A stretch of DNA of 64,000 nt from Luteibacter sp. dw_328 (GCF_018449605.1 NZ_JAAVUW010000003.1:186001-250000); one strand, 5' to 3'. Shown: positions 53,652 through 64,000, counted from the first letter of the stretch. Translations and numbers: made by a program. The notes: a model not told the origin generated them from the letters alone.

Positions 53652-54851
53652 TTACATCTCGACGACGTTCCACCGCACGTCCGGATTCACGTCGGCTGCG
53701 TAGTCGACATCCTTGCGGTCGAAACCGAACAGCTTGATGAAGTCGTGCTTGTAACCGGCATAGTCGGTGTCGGTCCACAGGTTTTCCGTGGTGACGGTCG
53801 GCCACAAAGCCTTGCACTCGTTCTGCACGTCGTCACGCAGCTCCCAGTCGTCGAGACGCAGGCGGCCTTCGGCATCGGTCTCCGGCACCTTGCCGTCCGC
53901 ACGGTAGAGACGCTCGTGGAACAGGCGGTTGATCTGCTCGATCGTGCCTTCGTGGATGCCCTTCGCCTTCATGATCTTGAAGACCATGGAAACGTAGAGC
54001 GGAATCACGGGAATGGCCGAACTGGCCTGGGTGACGACGGATTTCATGACGCCGACATAGGCGCGCAGCCCCTTGTACTTCGTACCGAGTTCTTTCGCCG
54101 TGCGATCCAGGTGCTGCTTCGCCTTGCCCAGCGTGCCGTCCCAGTAGATGGGCCAGGTGATCGACGTGCCGACATAGCTGTAAGCAACCGTCGTGGCGTT
54201 ATCGGCGAGCACGCCGGCTTCGGTCAGCGCCTCGATCCACAGTGCCCAGTCTTCGCCGCCCATGACGGTCACCGTGTCCTGGATTTCCTGTTCCGTCGCC
54301 GGGTCGACCGACGCCTGGATCACGGCATCCTTGTTCGTATCGACCGAGGAGGCGGTGAACGTCTCACCGATGGTCTTCAGCGCGGAACGCACCACTTCGC
54401 CCGTCTTCGGCAGCTTGCGCACGGGCGAGGCGAGCGAATAGACGACGAGGTCGATCTTGCCGCCCATGTCGGCCTTAATGATCTCGATGGCCTTTGCGCG
54501 GGTCTCGTCGGAGAACGCATCGCCATTGATGGAACGGCTGTACAGCCCGGCCTGCGTCGCGAGCTTGTCGAAAGCAGCAGAGTTGTACCAGCCAGCCGTA
54601 CCCGTCTTGGTCTCGCTCGACGGCTTTTCGAAGAACACACCCAGGGTCGCCGCACCCTGGCCGAAAGCGGCCGTGATGCGTGACGCAAGGCCGTAGCCTG
54701 TGGACGCACCAATCACCAGAACGCGCTTAGGGCCATCGGCGAATGCGCCGCTGGCCTTGGTAATGGCGATCTGCTCTTCCACATTCTTCTCGCAGCCGAC
54801 CGGATGGGCGGTGGTGCAGATGAAGCCACGAACCTTCGGGGTAATGATCAC
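53652..54851 (-). CDS. fabV: Enoyl-ACP reductase FabV
   Basis: A second, larger enoyl reductase of 399 residues, the type resistant to triclosan. The conserved start [20 protein letters not shown] is reached from the GTG at 54851, with AAAGGGA seven bases upstream; an open frame to 54917 adds only unconserved residues. The NADH motif is [12 protein letters not shown] and the Tyr-X8-Lys site lies in [10 protein letters not shown]. It is followed on the other strand by fabI. Confidence 0.96.
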   Translation of the reverse strand: MIITPKVRGFICTTAHPVGCEKNVEEQIAITKASGAFADGPKRVLVIGASTGYGLASRITAAFGQGAATLGVFFEKPSSETKTGTAGWYNSAAFDKLATQAGLYSRSINGDAFSDETRAKAIEIIKADMGGKIDLVVYSLASPVRKLPKTGEVVRSALKTIGETFTASSVDTNKDAVIQASVDPATEQEIQDTVTVMGGEDWALWIEALTEAGVLADNATTVAYSYVGTSITWPIYWDGTLGKAKQHLDRTAKELGTKYKGLRAYVGVMKSVVTQASSAIPVIPLYVSMVFKIMKAKGIHEGTIEQINRLFHERLYRADGKVPETDAEGRLRLDDWELRDDVQNECKALWPTVTTENLWTDTDYAGYKHDFIKLFGFDRKDVDYAADVNPDVRWNVVEM

Positions 54852-54928
54852 GGGTTGTCCCTTTGACGCAGTAAGGCGCCCATTGTAATCGCGCCGGCAC
54901 ACCATGCGCTTCCGCACGGACGGCAGGC

Positions 54929-54955
54929 AAAAAAAGGCCCCTCAGCGAGGGGCCC
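54929..54955 (-). terminator. Terminator after ppiD
   Basis: Minus-strand stem GGCCCCTC/GAGGGGCC with loop GCT and a following seven T. It lies 30 bases past the ppiD stop. Confidence 0.9.
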
Positions 54956-54984
54956 TTCGACGAAGCGCTGGACGCTTCCCAGGC

Positions 54985-56895
54985 TTACATGCGGTCCTGG
55001 GCGATCTTGATATCGCCGCGGGCCTTGAGGGCCTCGACGTATTCGATCGTCGCGGCCTTGGCCATCGCGTCGGTCATCTGGCCACGCAGGCCATCGCGGT
55101 CGGTCTTGGCGATCTTGGAAAGATCACCGTCCGTGACCTTGTCGACAGCGACAACGGCATAGGTGCCGCCGCCGGTCTGCACGACCGACCAGCTGGGCTT
55201 GCCGTCGACCGGATGCGGCAGCGTGAAGGCGCGCTGCAGGATGGGCTGCGGTACGTCCTTCGTCGCGGCGAGCTTGCTGCGTTCGAGACCGGGAACCGTG
55301 TGCACCGGCGCCTGGGCGAGCGCAGCGATATCGCCACCCTTGGCCAGCTGCGCGACGAGCTCGTCAGCCTTCTTCTTCGCCGCCGCGTCGACACGCTCGT
55401 CGAGGATGCGCTGACGAATCAGGTCACGCACGTCGGCCAGGTTCTTCGGCGTGGCGACGGCATGCTTGGACAGGTGCATGACGATGGCGTCGCCCTTGTC
55501 GACCTGCACCAGCGAGGAGTTGTTGCCCTGGTTGAGTACGTCATCCGCAAAAGCGGCGGCGACGAACTTCGGATCGGCGGTCAGGCCTTCACCGCCCTGG
55601 CGACCGAACATCGGAGTGGTGCGAATCTCGACACCGAGTTCCTTCGCGGCAGCGTCGAGCGAACCCGGGTTGCGCTCGGCAAGGTCGGCCAGCTGGCCGG
55701 CGCGCTCGTTGTAGAGGCGCTCGCCCTCGCCCTTCGCCCAGTCCGCGGCAAGCTGCGCGCGCACATCGGCGAACGGCTTGGCGTCGCCCTCGCGGGCATC
55801 GCGCAACCAGATGATGTGGTAGCCCTCTTCCGGCGAAAGCACCGGCTCCTTCGTGATCTCACCCTTCTTCATGCCGAAGAGCGCGGTATCGAAGGCAGCG
55901 TTAGCGACACCCTTTTCCAGCCAGCCGAGATCGCCGCCGCTGCGCTTGGAACCGAGATCTTCCGAGTTCTCGGCGGCGAGCTTGGCGAAGTTCTCCGGGG
56001 TGGCTTCGGCGGCGATCTTCTTCGCCTTCTCGAGCGCAGCCTTCTGCTGGTCGGGCGTGGCGTTCTTGGGCACGTCGATGAGGATATGCGAGACCTGACG
56101 CTGCTCCGGCTGCGCATAACGCTGCTTGAACTTGTCGTAGAACTCGTGAAGCTGGGCGTCGGTCGGCTCACCGAGCTTGAGATCGGCCTGCTTCACTTCG
56201 AGATACTGCACCGAGACCTGCTCGGGCGTGGTGTAGTCGGCTACATGCGACTTGTAGAACGCGTCGATGTCCGCATCGGCCACCGTGGCGTCCGTCAGGG
56301 ACGGGCGCGGCAGCTCCACGAAGCGCAGGTCGCGCTGCTGGAGTTGGAGGCGGAAGAACCCATCTACATCGGCGTCGCTGACCAGGGTGGTCGTGTAGAT
56401 CGCCTGCGGAATGATCTGGTTGCCGAGGTCCGCGCGGACCTTGGACTCGTACATGGCGGGGCTCATGCCCTGCATGGAAAGAATGGCCTTGTAGGCGTCG
56501 GCGCTGAACTGCCCGTTCACGGCAAAGCCGGGATCGGCACCGATGGTTTCGCGCACGCTGGCGTCGGAAACCTGGAGGCCGAGATCGGTATTGGCCTTGT
56601 CCAACAGCACCTTCGCGATCATGCCGTCGAGCACCTGCTGCTTGAGCTCGGGTTTCTCGAGATCGGCAACGGTAAACGGGGCATTCGGATTCTGCGCGAT
56701 CTGCTGACGCAGCTCGTTCATCCTGTTTTGCCAGTCTTGCTGCGAGATCTCGTGGTCGCCCACTTTCGCCACGTACGTATCGACCCGCGATACGAAGTAC
56801 GACTCGATGCCGAAGAAGGCAACGGCGAACACCGAAACGCCTAGGACGATGGCCGCGGGCCAACCGTGGATCTTGTTACGCAGGGCTTGCAGCAT
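54985..56895 (-). CDS. ppiD: Periplasmic folding protein PpiD (SurA N-domain, parvulin)
   Basis: Inner-membrane-anchored chaperone that helps proteins leaving the Sec translocon. It has 636 residues with one N-terminal membrane segment (about 14-36), a SurA_N-like helical domain, and a parvulin domain near 260-360 (QVSHILIDVP, GGDLGWLEKG, KEPVLSPEEGYHIIWL). A C-terminal parvulin-like region follows. The tRNA-Asp/tRNA-Val pair sits between ppiD and hupB. Confidence 0.94.
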   Translation of the reverse strand: MLQALRNKIHGWPAAIVLGVSVFAVAFFGIESYFVSRVDTYVAKVGDHEISQQDWQNRMNELRQQIAQNPNAPFTVADLEKPELKQQVLDGMIAKVLLDKANTDLGLQVSDASVRETIGADPGFAVNGQFSADAYKAILSMQGMSPAMYESKVRADLGNQIIPQAIYTTTLVSDADVDGFFRLQLQQRDLRFVELPRPSLTDATVADADIDAFYKSHVADYTTPEQVSVQYLEVKQADLKLGEPTDAQLHEFYDKFKQRYAQPEQRQVSHILIDVPKNATPDQQKAALEKAKKIAAEATPENFAKLAAENSEDLGSKRSGGDLGWLEKGVANAAFDTALFGMKKGEITKEPVLSPEEGYHIIWLRDAREGDAKPFADVRAQLAADWAKGEGERLYNERAGQLADLAERNPGSLDAAAKELGVEIRTTPMFGRQGGEGLTADPKFVAAAFADDVLNQGNNSSLVQVDKGDAIVMHLSKHAVATPKNLADVRDLIRQRILDERVDAAAKKKADELVAQLAKGGDIAALAQAPVHTVPGLERSKLAATKDVPQPILQRAFTLPHPVDGKPSWSVVQTGGGTYAVVAVDKVTDGDLSKIAKTDRDGLRGQMTDAMAKAATIEYVEALKARGDIKIAQDRM

Positions 56896-56943
56896 GATGC
56901 GACTCGCACAGGTGGCGTCGGCAAATCCTTACCGACGGTAGAT

Positions 56944-56971
56944 AAAACAAAGGCGCCACACGGGCGCCTTT
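56944..56971 (-). terminator. Terminator of the tRNA-Val/tRNA-Asp transcript
   Basis: Stem AAAGGCGCC/GGCGCCTTT, loop CGTGT, then GTTTTATC on the minus strand, seven bases beyond the tRNA-Asp CCA. Confidence 0.88.
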
Positions 56972-56977
56972 GCAGAT

Positions 56978-57054
56978 TGGCGGAGTGGACGGGACTCGAA
57001 CCCGCGACCTCCGGCGTGACAGGCCAGCATTCTAACCGACTGAACTACCACTCC
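56978..57054 (-). tRNA. tRNA-Asp (GTC)
   Basis: A 77-nt tRNA with acceptor GGAGTGG, anticodon loop CTGTCAC (GTC), T-loop GGTTCGAGTCC and encoded CCA. It is the second gene of a two-tRNA transcript. Confidence 0.95.
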
Positions 57055-57063
57055 ACTTACCGT

Positions 57064-57138
57064 TGGTGGGTGCTGAGGGGATCGAACCCCCGACCAGCGC
57101 CGTGTAAAGGCGACGCTCTACCGCTGAGCTAAGCACCC
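57064..57138 (-). tRNA. tRNA-Val (TAC)
   Basis: A 75-nt tRNA with acceptor GGGTGCT, anticodon loop TTTACAC (TAC), T-arm GGGGGTTCGATCCCC and encoded CCA. It lies nine bases upstream of tRNA-Asp and 12 bases after the hupB stop. Confidence 0.95.
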
Positions 57139-57150
57139 CGGTAAGACTAC

Positions 57151-57423
57151 TTAGTTTACGTGATCCTTGAGCGCCTTGCCAGCCGTGAAGGCCGGAACCT
57201 TGGACGCCGGGATCTTGATCTCTTCGTTCGTGCGCGGGTTACGGCCCGTGCGAGCAGCGCGGCTGCGCAGCTTGAAGGTGCCGAAGCCGACGAGGGCGAC
57301 GTCTTCACCCTTCTTGAGGGTGTCCTTTACGGCTTCGATCAGGCCTTCGAGCGCCTTGCCGGCGTCAGCCTTCGACAGTTCAGCCTTTTCAGCAATGGCG
57401 GCGATCAGGTCGGTTTTATTCAT
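57151..57423 (-). CDS. hupB: Nucleoid protein HU
   Basis: A 90-residue DNA-bending protein. It starts [20 protein letters not shown] with the Arg-rich DNA-binding arm [17 protein letters not shown]. The ATG at 57423 is preceded by AAAGGGAG, and upstream in-frame codons lack similarity. It follows lon as in most Gammaproteobacteria. Confidence 0.97.
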   Translation of the reverse strand: MNKTDLIAAIAEKAELSKADAGKALEGLIEAVKDTLKKGEDVALVGFGTFKLRSRAARTGRNPRTNEEIKIPASKVPAFTAGKALKDHVN

Positions 57424-57699
57424 TACGTAACTCCCTTTCAAAGGTAATTCGAATCGCCAGAAGGCGATCCTGTACGAGAAGACGGTAGATCTTCGAACGC
57501 AAGCTTTCGGCATCGTTCGACGACCCGCGATACGTGGCGCCCTTGCGGCGCGGACGATTGCGGAGCCGCCTTTATACCAGTGCCCTCCCCCCATCGCAAT
57601 ACGAGCAATACCAACGCTTTCAGCGCGTATGCATCCTTCACGGAGGCTTGCGCGGGGAGAGAAAAACGATTATCGCGAACCAACAATGACAGGACAGCG
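57424..57699. other. 276-base leader/intergenic stretch between hupB and the lon terminator
   Basis: It holds the hupB promoter and 5' leader. A short ATCGCC/GGCGAT hairpin about 30 bases before the hupB ribosome site is the only structure seen. No open frame with good codon use. Confidence 0.4.
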
Positions 57700-57730
57700 A
57701 AAACGAAAAGGGCGCACTTGCGTGCGCCCT
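57700..57730 (-). terminator. Terminator of lon
   Basis: Perfect stem GGGCGCAC/GTGCGCCC with loop GCAA, followed by TTTTCGTTTT on the minus strand, 30 bases beyond the lon stop. Confidence 0.92.
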
Positions 57731-57759
57731 TGTTCCCGATACGAAACGATCAGCCGGGA

Positions 57760-60276
57760 TCAGTGCGTGAGCGAAGGCGAGCCCTTGCCCTTACCCTTAC
57801 CCGCCTTGGCCTCCTCGATGGGCACCTCGACGGCCTCACCGCCATCACCGGCCTTCTTCGGAGCCGGGGGACGCTCGAGTGCGAGATTGAGCACCTCGTC
57901 GATCCACTTCACCGGATGAATCGCCAGCGACGTGGTGATGTTTTCCGGCAGGTCGATGAGGTCCTTGCGGTTCTCCTCAGGGATGATCACCGTGGTGATG
58001 CCACCGCGATGAGCCGCCAGCAACTTCTCCTTCAGACCACCGATCGGCAGGACGCGACCACGCAACGTGATCTCGCCGGTCATGGCGACCTCGGAGCGCA
58101 CCGGCACCTTCGTTAGAGCCGACACGAGTGCCGTACACATGGCGATACCGGCACTCGGACCGTCCTTCGGGGTAGCACCTTCAGGCACGTGGATGTGGAT
58201 GTCGAGCGACTGATGGAAGTCGGGATCGATACCCAGCGCTTCCGCCCTCGCGCGAACCACGCTTAGTGCCGCCTGGATCGATTCCTTCATGACATCGCCG
58301 AGCTGGCCCGTCTGGATCAGGCGACCCTTGCCCGGAACCACGGAGGCCTCGATGCTGAGCAGATCGCCGCCGACCTGGGTCCAGGCAAGACCGGTGACCA
58401 GGCCCACTTCGTTCTGCAGTTCCGCACGACCGAAGTCGAAGCGACGCACGCCGAGGAAGTGGTCGAGGTTTTCGCCATCGACACGAACCTGATCCGGCGC
58501 CAGCACCTTGCCCTTCACTGCCTTGGCGGCGGTCTTCTTCACTTTGGCCTTGGCCTTGGCCGGTACCGTGCCCAGCGCGATTTCCTTGACGACCTTACGG
58601 CAGATCTTGGAGATCTCGCGCTCGAGGTTACGCACGCCCGATTCGCGCGTGTAGTAACGCACGATGTCGCGCAGCGCATCTTCGCCGACCGTCAACTCTT
58701 CGGCCTTCAGCCCGTTGGCCTTCAGCTGCTTGGGCACGAGGTACTTCAGCGCGATGTTGAGCTTCTCGTCTTCGGTGTAACCCGGGATACGGATCACTTC
58801 CATGCGGTCGAGCAGCGGACCCGGAATATTGAGCGAGTTCGCCGTCGCGATCCACATCACCTCGGAGAGGTCGAGATCGACTTCCAGGTAGTGATCGTTG
58901 AACGCGTTGTTCTGCTCCGGATCGAGCACTTCAAGCAGGGCCGACGACGGATCGCCGCGGAAGTCCATCGACATCTTGTCGATCTCATCCAGGACGAACA
59001 GCGGGTTCTTCGTGCCGACCTTGTTGAGGTTCTGCACGATACGCCCCGGCATCGAACCGATGTACGTACGACGATGACCGCGGATCTCGGCTTCATCGCG
59101 CACACCGCCGAGGCTCATGCGGACGAACTTGCGGTTGGTCGCCTTGGCGATCGACTGGCCGAGCGAGGTCTTGCCCACGCCGGGCGGACCGACGAGGCAG
59201 AGGATCGGACCCTTCATCGTGTTCACGCGCTGCTGGACAGCGAGATACTCGAGGATGCGTTCCTTGACCTTCTCCAGGCCGAAGTGATCGGCGTCGAGGG
59301 TCTCCTGCGCAAGGGCGAGATCCTTGCGGACCTTGCTGCGCTTCTTCCACGGCACGCCCACCACCCAGTCCAGGTAGTTGCGGACCACGGTCGCCTCGGC
59401 AGACATCGGCGACATCTGCTTGAGCTTGTTGAACTCGTTACGCGCCTTCGCCAGGACAGCCTTGGGCATACCGGCAGCGTCGATCTTCTTCTGCAGCTCT
59501 TCGATCTCGTTCGCGCCCTCTTCGCCCTCACCCAGTTCCTTCTGGATGGCCTTCATCTGCTCGTTGAGGTAGTACTCGCGCTGGCTCTTTTCCATCTGCG
59601 ATTTGACGCGGCCGCGAATGCGCTTCTCGACCTGCTGCAGATCCATCTCGCCGTCGACGAGGCCGATGAGCAACTCGAGACGCTGACCCACGTCGGCTGC
59701 TTCGAGCACGCGCTGCTTGTCGCCCATGCGCACGGACAGGTGCGCGGCGATCGAGTCGGCAAGACGTGAGGGATCGTCGATACCCGAGAGGGTCGCGAGG
59801 ATTTCCGGCGGGAGCTTGCGGCTCTGCTTGACCAGCTGTTCGAACAGCGAGACGAGCGAGCGCGACACGACGTCGAGTTCGCGTTCGTTGCTGCTGTAGA
59901 TCGGCTCGATGACGCGCGCCTTGCCGCTCATCATGCCGGCTTCGTCTTCGAAGGCGTCGATCTGCACACGCGACTGTCCCTCGACCAGCACCTTCACGGT
60001 GCCATCGGGCAGCTTCAGCAGCTGCAGGACACCGGCGAGCGTACCGACCGAATGGAGGTCGCTGATCGACGGATCGTCGATGTCGGGGCTTTTCTGAGCG
60101 ACAAGCAGGATCTGCCGTTCGCCTTCCATCGCCCGCTCCAGCGCGCGCATGGACTTGTCGCGACCCACGAACAGCGGAATGACCATGTGCGGGTAGACGA
60201 CGACGTCACGCAGGGGCAGGACCGGCAACAGGTCCAGCTCGGATCCGCTCGTGGTTTGGCTGCGATTCTTCGCCAT
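57760..60276 (-). CDS. lon: ATP-dependent protease Lon
   Basis: AAA+ serine protease for damaged and regulatory proteins. It has 838 residues, about 50 more than E. coli Lon. N-domain ([17 protein letters not shown]), Walker [14 protein letters not shown], Walker [11 protein letters not shown], and the catalytic Ser in [10 protein letters not shown] with the Lys further on. The extra length comes from a Lys/Ala-rich insert near residues 570-592, between the ATPase and protease parts, and a Pro/Glu/Lys/Gly-rich C-terminal tail. Both are low-complexity and probably disordered. Confidence 0.97.
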   Translation of the reverse strand: MAKNRSQTTSGSELDLLPVLPLRDVVVYPHMVIPLFVGRDKSMRALERAMEGERQILLVAQKSPDIDDPSISDLHSVGTLAGVLQLLKLPDGTVKVLVEGQSRVQIDAFEDEAGMMSGKARVIEPIYSSNERELDVVSRSLVSLFEQLVKQSRKLPPEILATLSGIDDPSRLADSIAAHLSVRMGDKQRVLEAADVGQRLELLIGLVDGEMDLQQVEKRIRGRVKSQMEKSQREYYLNEQMKAIQKELGEGEEGANEIEELQKKIDAAGMPKAVLAKARNEFNKLKQMSPMSAEATVVRNYLDWVVGVPWKKRSKVRKDLALAQETLDADHFGLEKVKERILEYLAVQQRVNTMKGPILCLVGPPGVGKTSLGQSIAKATNRKFVRMSLGGVRDEAEIRGHRRTYIGSMPGRIVQNLNKVGTKNPLFVLDEIDKMSMDFRGDPSSALLEVLDPEQNNAFNDHYLEVDLDLSEVMWIATANSLNIPGPLLDRMEVIRIPGYTEDEKLNIALKYLVPKQLKANGLKAEELTVGEDALRDIVRYYTRESGVRNLEREISKICRKVVKEIALGTVPAKAKAKVKKTAAKAVKGKVLAPDQVRVDGENLDHFLGVRRFDFGRAELQNEVGLVTGLAWTQVGGDLLSIEASVVPGKGRLIQTGQLGDVMKESIQAALSVVRARAEALGIDPDFHQSLDIHIHVPEGATPKDGPSAGIAMCTALVSALTKVPVRSEVAMTGEITLRGRVLPIGGLKEKLLAAHRGGITTVIIPEENRKDLIDLPENITTSLAIHPVKWIDEVLNLALERPPAPKKAGDGGEAVEVPIEEAKAGKGKGKGSPSLTH

Positions 60277-60385
60277 GTGCTTGGGGTTTCCCTCAGAGTA
60301 TTTGGGGTGCGACCCGACACTGCGCCGGAGCCGCCATACACGTCAAGTGGTGGTTCGCGAAGGAACGATCAAGAGCGGGCGCGCC

Positions 60386-60423
60386 AAAGAAAAACGGCCC
60401 CGGCGTCGCTGGACGCCGGGGCC
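60386..60423 (-). terminator. Terminator of clpX
   Basis: 12-bp GC-rich perfect stem GGCCCCGGCGTC/GACGCCGGGGCC with loop CAGC, then GTTTTTCTTT on the minus strand, about 24 bases after the clpX stop. Confidence 0.93.
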
Positions 60424-60446
60424 GCGGTAGCTTGCTTACGCAATGA

Positions 60447-61742
60447 TCAGGCTGCGTCGCCGCCCTCGCCCGCGATCCGCTGCTGCTGCAGGTTCCCACG
60501 GTAGATGAGATACGGCTCGGCCTGGCCATCGATCACGGCGTCGTCGACCACGACCTTGCTGACATGCTCCAGCGAAGGCAGTTCGAACATCGTGTCGAGC
60601 AGCACCTGTTCGAGAATGGTACGCAGTCCACGTGCGCCGGTCTTGCGCTTGAGCGCGCGACGGGCGATGGCGAACAAGGCCTCCGGGCGGAATTCCAGCT
60701 CGGCGCCTTCCATGTCGAACAGCTTCTTGAACTGCTTGGTAACCGCGTTCTTGGGCTCGGTGAGAATCTGCACCAGGGCAGCCTCGTCGAGCTCGTCGAG
60801 CGTGGCAACCACCGGCAGACGGCCGACGAACTCGGGAATCAGGCCGAAACGGACAAGATCCGCCGGTTCGACGTCCGAAAGCTGCTTGCCGACGTTCTCC
60901 GTACGTTCTTTCGAACGGATTTCGGCACCGAAGCCGATACCCGTGGTCTCGGAACGCTGCTGGATGACTTTCTCCAGCCCCGAGAACGCACCACCGCAGA
61001 TAAACAGGATGTTGCGCGTGTCCACCTGCAGAAATTCCTGCTGGGGATGCTTGCGGCCACCCTGCGGCGGCACCGAGGCCAGCGTGCCCTCAATGAGCTT
61101 CAGCAGGGCCTGCTGCACACCTTCGCCGGAGACATCGCGGGTGATCGACGGGTTCTCGCTCTTACGCGAGATCTTGTCGATTTCGTCGATGTAGACGATA
61201 CCGTTCTGCGCCTTCTCGACGTCGTAGTCGCACTTCTGCAGAAGCTTCTGAATGATGTTCTCGACATCCTCACCGACATAGCCTGCCTCGGTAAGCGTCG
61301 TGGCATCGGCGATCGTGAACGGCACATTGAGCAGGCGCGCCAGCGTTTCGGCCAGCAGCGTCTTGCCCGAACCGGTCGGACCGATCAGGAGGATATTGGA
61401 TTTGCCGAGCTCGACTTCGTCGTTCTTCTGGCGCGATTCAATGCGCTTGTAGTGGTTGTAGACCGCGACGGACAACGCCTTTTTGGCGCGCGTCTGGCCG
61501 ACCACGTACTGGTCGAGAGCTTCCATGATTTCGCGGGGCTTCGGAAGTTGGGTCCGGCCGGAGGCCGCCTTCTCTTCCAGTTCCTCGCGAATGATGTCGT
61601 TGCACAGCTCAACGCATTCGTCGCAGATGAACACGCTGGGGCCGGCGATCAGCTTGCGCACTTCATGCTGGCTCTTGCCGCAGAAGGAGCAGTAAAGAAT
61701 CTTGCCGCCGTCGTTGGAACGGCTCTGCCGCTCGTCGCTCAT
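60447..61742 (-). CDS. clpX: ClpX ATPase subunit of ClpXP
   Basis: Unfolds tagged substrates and feeds them to ClpP. It has 431 residues. The N-terminal zinc module has [13 protein letters not shown] and CDECVELC. Walker A is [13 protein letters not shown], Walker [12 protein letters not shown], and the ClpP-docking IGF-type loop is in TGIGFGAEI. The ATG at 61742 is the family start (MSDERQ). It is 105 bases downstream of clpP. Confidence 0.97.
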   Translation of the reverse strand: MSDERQSRSNDGGKILYCSFCGKSQHEVRKLIAGPSVFICDECVELCNDIIREELEEKAASGRTQLPKPREIMEALDQYVVGQTRAKKALSVAVYNHYKRIESRQKNDEVELGKSNILLIGPTGSGKTLLAETLARLLNVPFTIADATTLTEAGYVGEDVENIIQKLLQKCDYDVEKAQNGIVYIDEIDKISRKSENPSITRDVSGEGVQQALLKLIEGTLASVPPQGGRKHPQQEFLQVDTRNILFICGGAFSGLEKVIQQRSETTGIGFGAEIRSKERTENVGKQLSDVEPADLVRFGLIPEFVGRLPVVATLDELDEAALVQILTEPKNAVTKQFKKLFDMEGAELEFRPEALFAIARRALKRKTGARGLRTILEQVLLDTMFELPSLEHVSKVVVDDAVIDGQAEPYLIYRGNLQQQRIAGEGGDAA

Positions 61743-61788
61743 GCTTTGGGCCCTACTGAGAATCCAGGTACGCTTTGAGAATAGCACA

Positions 61789-61820
61789 GCACTTCGCCCC
61801 TGGAATCAGGAGCGAAGTGC
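61789..61820 (-). other. Hairpin between clpP and clpX without a U-tract
   Basis: GCACTTCGCTCC and GGGGCGAAGTGC pair around an eight-base loop on the minus strand. The stem is stable but is followed by TGTGCTATT, so it is not a standard terminator. It could partly limit read-through into clpX or protect the clpP 3' end. Confidence 0.45.
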
Positions 61821-61847
61821 CGGTTTTCACAAGCGAAAACGTTCAAA

Positions 61848-62480
61848 TCAAGCTGAACGGACGGTGTCAACCGTGCGCTTTTCGGGGATCGAGTCGATCA
61901 GGCCATAGGCCTGGGCCTCTGCCCCGCTCATGAAGCGGTCGCGCTCGGTGTCACGGGCGATCTCGTCGACCGTCTTGCCACTGTGGTGGGCAAGGATGGC
62001 GTTGAGACGCTCGCGCATGGTCAGAATCTCACGGGCATGAATCTCAATGTCCGTGGCCTGACCCGAGATGCCGCCAGCCCAGGGCTGGTGGATCATGATG
62101 CGCGAATGCGGCAGCGAGTAACGCTTGCCCGCCGCACCTGCGGCCAGCAGCAGGGCGCCCATCGAGGCGGCCTGACCGATGCACATGGTGCTGACGTCCG
62201 GCTTCACGAACTGCATCGTGTCGTAGATCGCCATGCCGGCCGTGACGGAACCGCCCGGGCTGTTGATGTACAGATTGATGTCCTTGTCCGGGTTTTCCGA
62301 CTCAAGGAACAGCAGCTGGGCGACAATCACATTGGCCATGTAATCGTCGACCGGCCCCACGGCGAAGATGATGCGCTCCTTGAGGAGACGCGAGTAAATG
62401 TCGTACGAACGCTCACCGCGTGAGGTCTGTTCGACGACGATGGGCACCAGGTTGAGGTTCTGGATCGGAGCCATGGACAT
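61848..62480 (-). CDS. clpP: ClpP protease subunit
   Basis: Tetradecameric serine peptidase, 210 residues from the ATG at 62480. Catalytic Ser106 in [10 protein letters not shown], His131 in [10 protein letters not shown], and the Asp in DTERDRFM. The start gives [19 protein letters not shown], the usual N-terminal axial loop; the frame is open upstream to 62537 without homology. Gene order tig-clpP-clpX-lon is conserved. Confidence 0.97.
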   Translation of the reverse strand: MSMAPIQNLNLVPIVVEQTSRGERSYDIYSRLLKERIIFAVGPVDDYMANVIVAQLLFLESENPDKDINLYINSPGGSVTAGMAIYDTMQFVKPDVSTMCIGQAASMGALLLAAGAAGKRYSLPHSRIMIHQPWAGGISGQATDIEIHAREILTMRERLNAILAHHSGKTVDEIARDTERDRFMSGAEAQAYGLIDSIPEKRTVDTVRSA

Positions 62481-62529
62481 GCGGTCTCTCCTTCGTGTGG
62501 GGCCCGGCTGTTGCAAGTGACCGATGCGA

Positions 62530-63822
62530 TTAGGCACCGATCGGGCGCATTACCTCGTCGAAGGTCAGTTCCTGGTCGGTGGATTTGGCGTGATCCGCCA
62601 CCCACTCAGCCACCTGATCTTCCATAACGCGATTCTGCAGTCCCGACATCAGTTGGGGATCGCTGTTATACAGTTCAATGACCTGCTGCGGCTCTTCATA
62701 GGTCGAAGCGATCGCGGTAAGCATTTCCGCCATGCGCTTACGATCGATCCGGATCTCATTCTTGCGTGCGATTTCACCCATCAGCAGTGCGGCGAGCACG
62801 CGCTTGCGGGCGAACGGCGTGGCTTCGGCAACCATCTGCGCGCTCGGCTCCTGGCCGCGCGGCAGGTTGCTGGCGGCGAGGCTGCGGGCTTCGGCATCCG
62901 CCATCAGGTCGGGCACGTCGAGGTCCGGGAAAGCGTTGGCCAGCTTCTCGGCGACTTCGGACTTCAGGCGGGCCATGACCGTTGCCTTGAGCTCGCGCTC
63001 GAGGTTGGCCCGCACTTCCTTGCGGAAGCTGTCGATGTCGCCGTCGGCCACGCCGAACAGCTGCACGAACTCGGCATCGACGACCGGGAGATTCGCCGCC
63101 TGCACCTTGACGATCTTGAACGTGACCTTGGCGGTCTTGCCGGCGAGGTCCGCGTTACGGAAGTCTTCCGGGAAAGCCACGTCCTGAACCAGGTCTTCGC
63201 CGGCGGAACGGCCGGTGAGGGCCTCGTCGAGCGCCTTGAACAGGGTGCCCGAGCCGAGCACGCTACCGGCACGCTCCAGGCCTTCGGTCGGGAAGCGGTA
63301 GTCACCGGCTTCGGCGGAGTACTCAAACATGACGAAATCGCCGTCCTTGGACGCGCGAGCCACCTCGTCGAAGCTGCGGCGCTGCGTACGAAGGGTCTCG
63401 ATCATCTTGTCGATGTCGGTGTCCTTGACCTCAGCCTTCGGACGCGCGATTTCCAGCGCGGCGACGTCGATGACCGGGAACTCCGGCATGATCTCGAAGA
63501 CGGCGGTGTAGGCGATCTCGCCGTTCTCGGCGTTACCCGTGGTATCCACCGCCGGATTGGCGATCGGCTGGAGCTTTTCCTGCTCGACGGCCTGGCGCAG
63601 CGTGGAACCGATCAGCTCGGACAGCGCCTCGCCACGGACCTGCGCGCCGAAGCGCTGCTTGATCACGTTGGTGGGAACCTTGCCGGGACGGAAGCCCTTC
63701 AGACGCACCGTGCGACCCATTTCCGCGATGCGCTGGCTGACCTGCGACTCGAGGCGCTCAGCCGGGAACTTCACCGTGAGCTTGCGCCCGAGCTTGCCGA
63801 CATTCTCAACCGAAACCTGCAT
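62530..63822 (-). CDS. tig: Trigger factor
   Basis: Ribosome-bound chaperone and prolyl isomerase, 430 residues. The ribosome-docking loop is in [18 protein letters not shown] (residues about 43-60). The FKBP-like domain follows in the middle ([36 protein letters not shown]), then the helical C-terminal arms. Start ATG at 63822 ([15 protein letters not shown]) with GGAG upstream; the open frame to 63993 has no homology. Confidence 0.97.
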   Translation of the reverse strand: MQVSVENVGKLGRKLTVKFPAERLESQVSQRIAEMGRTVRLKGFRPGKVPTNVIKQRFGAQVRGEALSELIGSTLRQAVEQEKLQPIANPAVDTTGNAENGEIAYTAVFEIMPEFPVIDVAALEIARPKAEVKDTDIDKMIETLRTQRRSFDEVARASKDGDFVMFEYSAEAGDYRFPTEGLERAGSVLGSGTLFKALDEALTGRSAGEDLVQDVAFPEDFRNADLAGKTAKVTFKIVKVQAANLPVVDAEFVQLFGVADGDIDSFRKEVRANLERELKATVMARLKSEVAEKLANAFPDLDVPDLMADAEARSLAASNLPRGQEPSAQMVAEATPFARKRVLAALLMGEIARKNEIRIDRKRMAEMLTAIASTYEEPQQVIELYNSDPQLMSGLQNRVMEDQVAEWVADHAKSTDQELTFDEVMRPIGA

Positions 63823-64000
63823 GACCTCTCCTGAAACCACCACGAGTGTGGCGCGATGGGGTGAAAAACCCCGCAAATGACTGCCCATTCTACGTTTTGC
63901 CCCTCTACCGCCGCAACAGGCGTCAGGCGGGCGTCCAACGCCTCGGACCACCACCATCAGCCGCCAGCGTGTCGCCCGGATTGGCCAGGGCACACGCCGT

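Noticed and set aside
54904..56844. 646-residue open frame opposite ppiD
   Set aside because: Long antisense frames are expected in high-GC DNA; composition is Arg/Gly/Val/His-rich with no domain, while the minus strand encodes full-length PpiD.
56866..57132. Open reading frame with a TGLEPATSGVTG peptide
   Set aside because: Antisense translation of tRNA-Asp and tRNA-Val; classic false gene.
58459..59769. 436-residue open frame opposite lon
   Set aside because: Shadow of the Lon ATPase region.

Overview
The window is high-GC Gammaproteobacterial chromosome of the Xanthomonadales (Lysobacterales) type, most likely Rhodanobacteraceae (Luteibacter/Dyella-like). This rests on recognisable protein families and gene order: a Kdo kinase (KdkA) beside a family 9 glycosyltransferase, FabV next to FabI, the yceF/yceD-rpmF-fab block, the mltD-gloB-yafS-rnhA-dnaQ neighbourhood and tig-clpP-clpX-lon-hupB-ppiD. 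The genus is inference. No plasmid or intact phage functions are visible, and most of the window is ordinary core genome.

Layout. 1-5201 (minus): fatty acid synthesis block yceD-rpmF-fabH-fabD-fabG-acpP-fabF, with fabF running off the left edge. 5358-6389: a small membrane protein and the YceF-type pyrophosphatase. 6357-7994: a glycosyltransferase 39-type membrane enzyme, divergent from a MoxR-DUF58-TgpA operon (8024-11918), then an Slp lipoprotein and terminator. 12709-16056 (minus): tRNA-Ser(GGA), 4.5S RNA, dnaX, ybaB, recR, hinT. 16153-18759: metallo-hydrolase and KdkA, divergent from a GT9 enzyme. 18916-33726: accessory metabolism and regulation, with two LysR regulators and one MarR regulator each divergent from a likely target, an Nramp transporter, esterases, two tautomerases, a TauE/SafE transporter and several unknown small proteins.

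33963-41852: a very large autotransporter (about 1587 aa, lipobox-like signal) flanked by two similar coiled-coil/one-TM proteins, then a MASE1-like membrane protein and small orphan genes. 42070-47969: a segment bounded by a decayed tRNA-Ser(CGA) copy and the intact tRNA-Ser(CGA) gene. It holds an antitoxin without its toxin, a frameshifted M35-like peptidase, an exported DUF4189-like protein, a fusion of two gene remnants, and a DUF1254 protein. It looks like an old, integrase-less genomic island and is the least ordinary part of the window.

48113-53619: PP2C phosphatase; dnaQ-rnhA-yafS (minus) facing gloB-mltD-fabI (plus). 53652-63822 (minus): fabV, ppiD, tRNA-Asp, tRNA-Val, hupB, lon, clpX, clpP, tig, a proteostasis block. 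Dispersed palindromic REP-like elements (about 80 bp) sit between genes near 3308, 18810 and, as a half copy, 28521.

No CRISPR array, intact insertion sequence or clearly new multi-gene defence system was found. The most useful leads are the tRNA-Ser-bounded island, the REP family with its duplicated arms, the lipobox-bearing autotransporter with its two flanking genes, and the non-ATG start of fabH.
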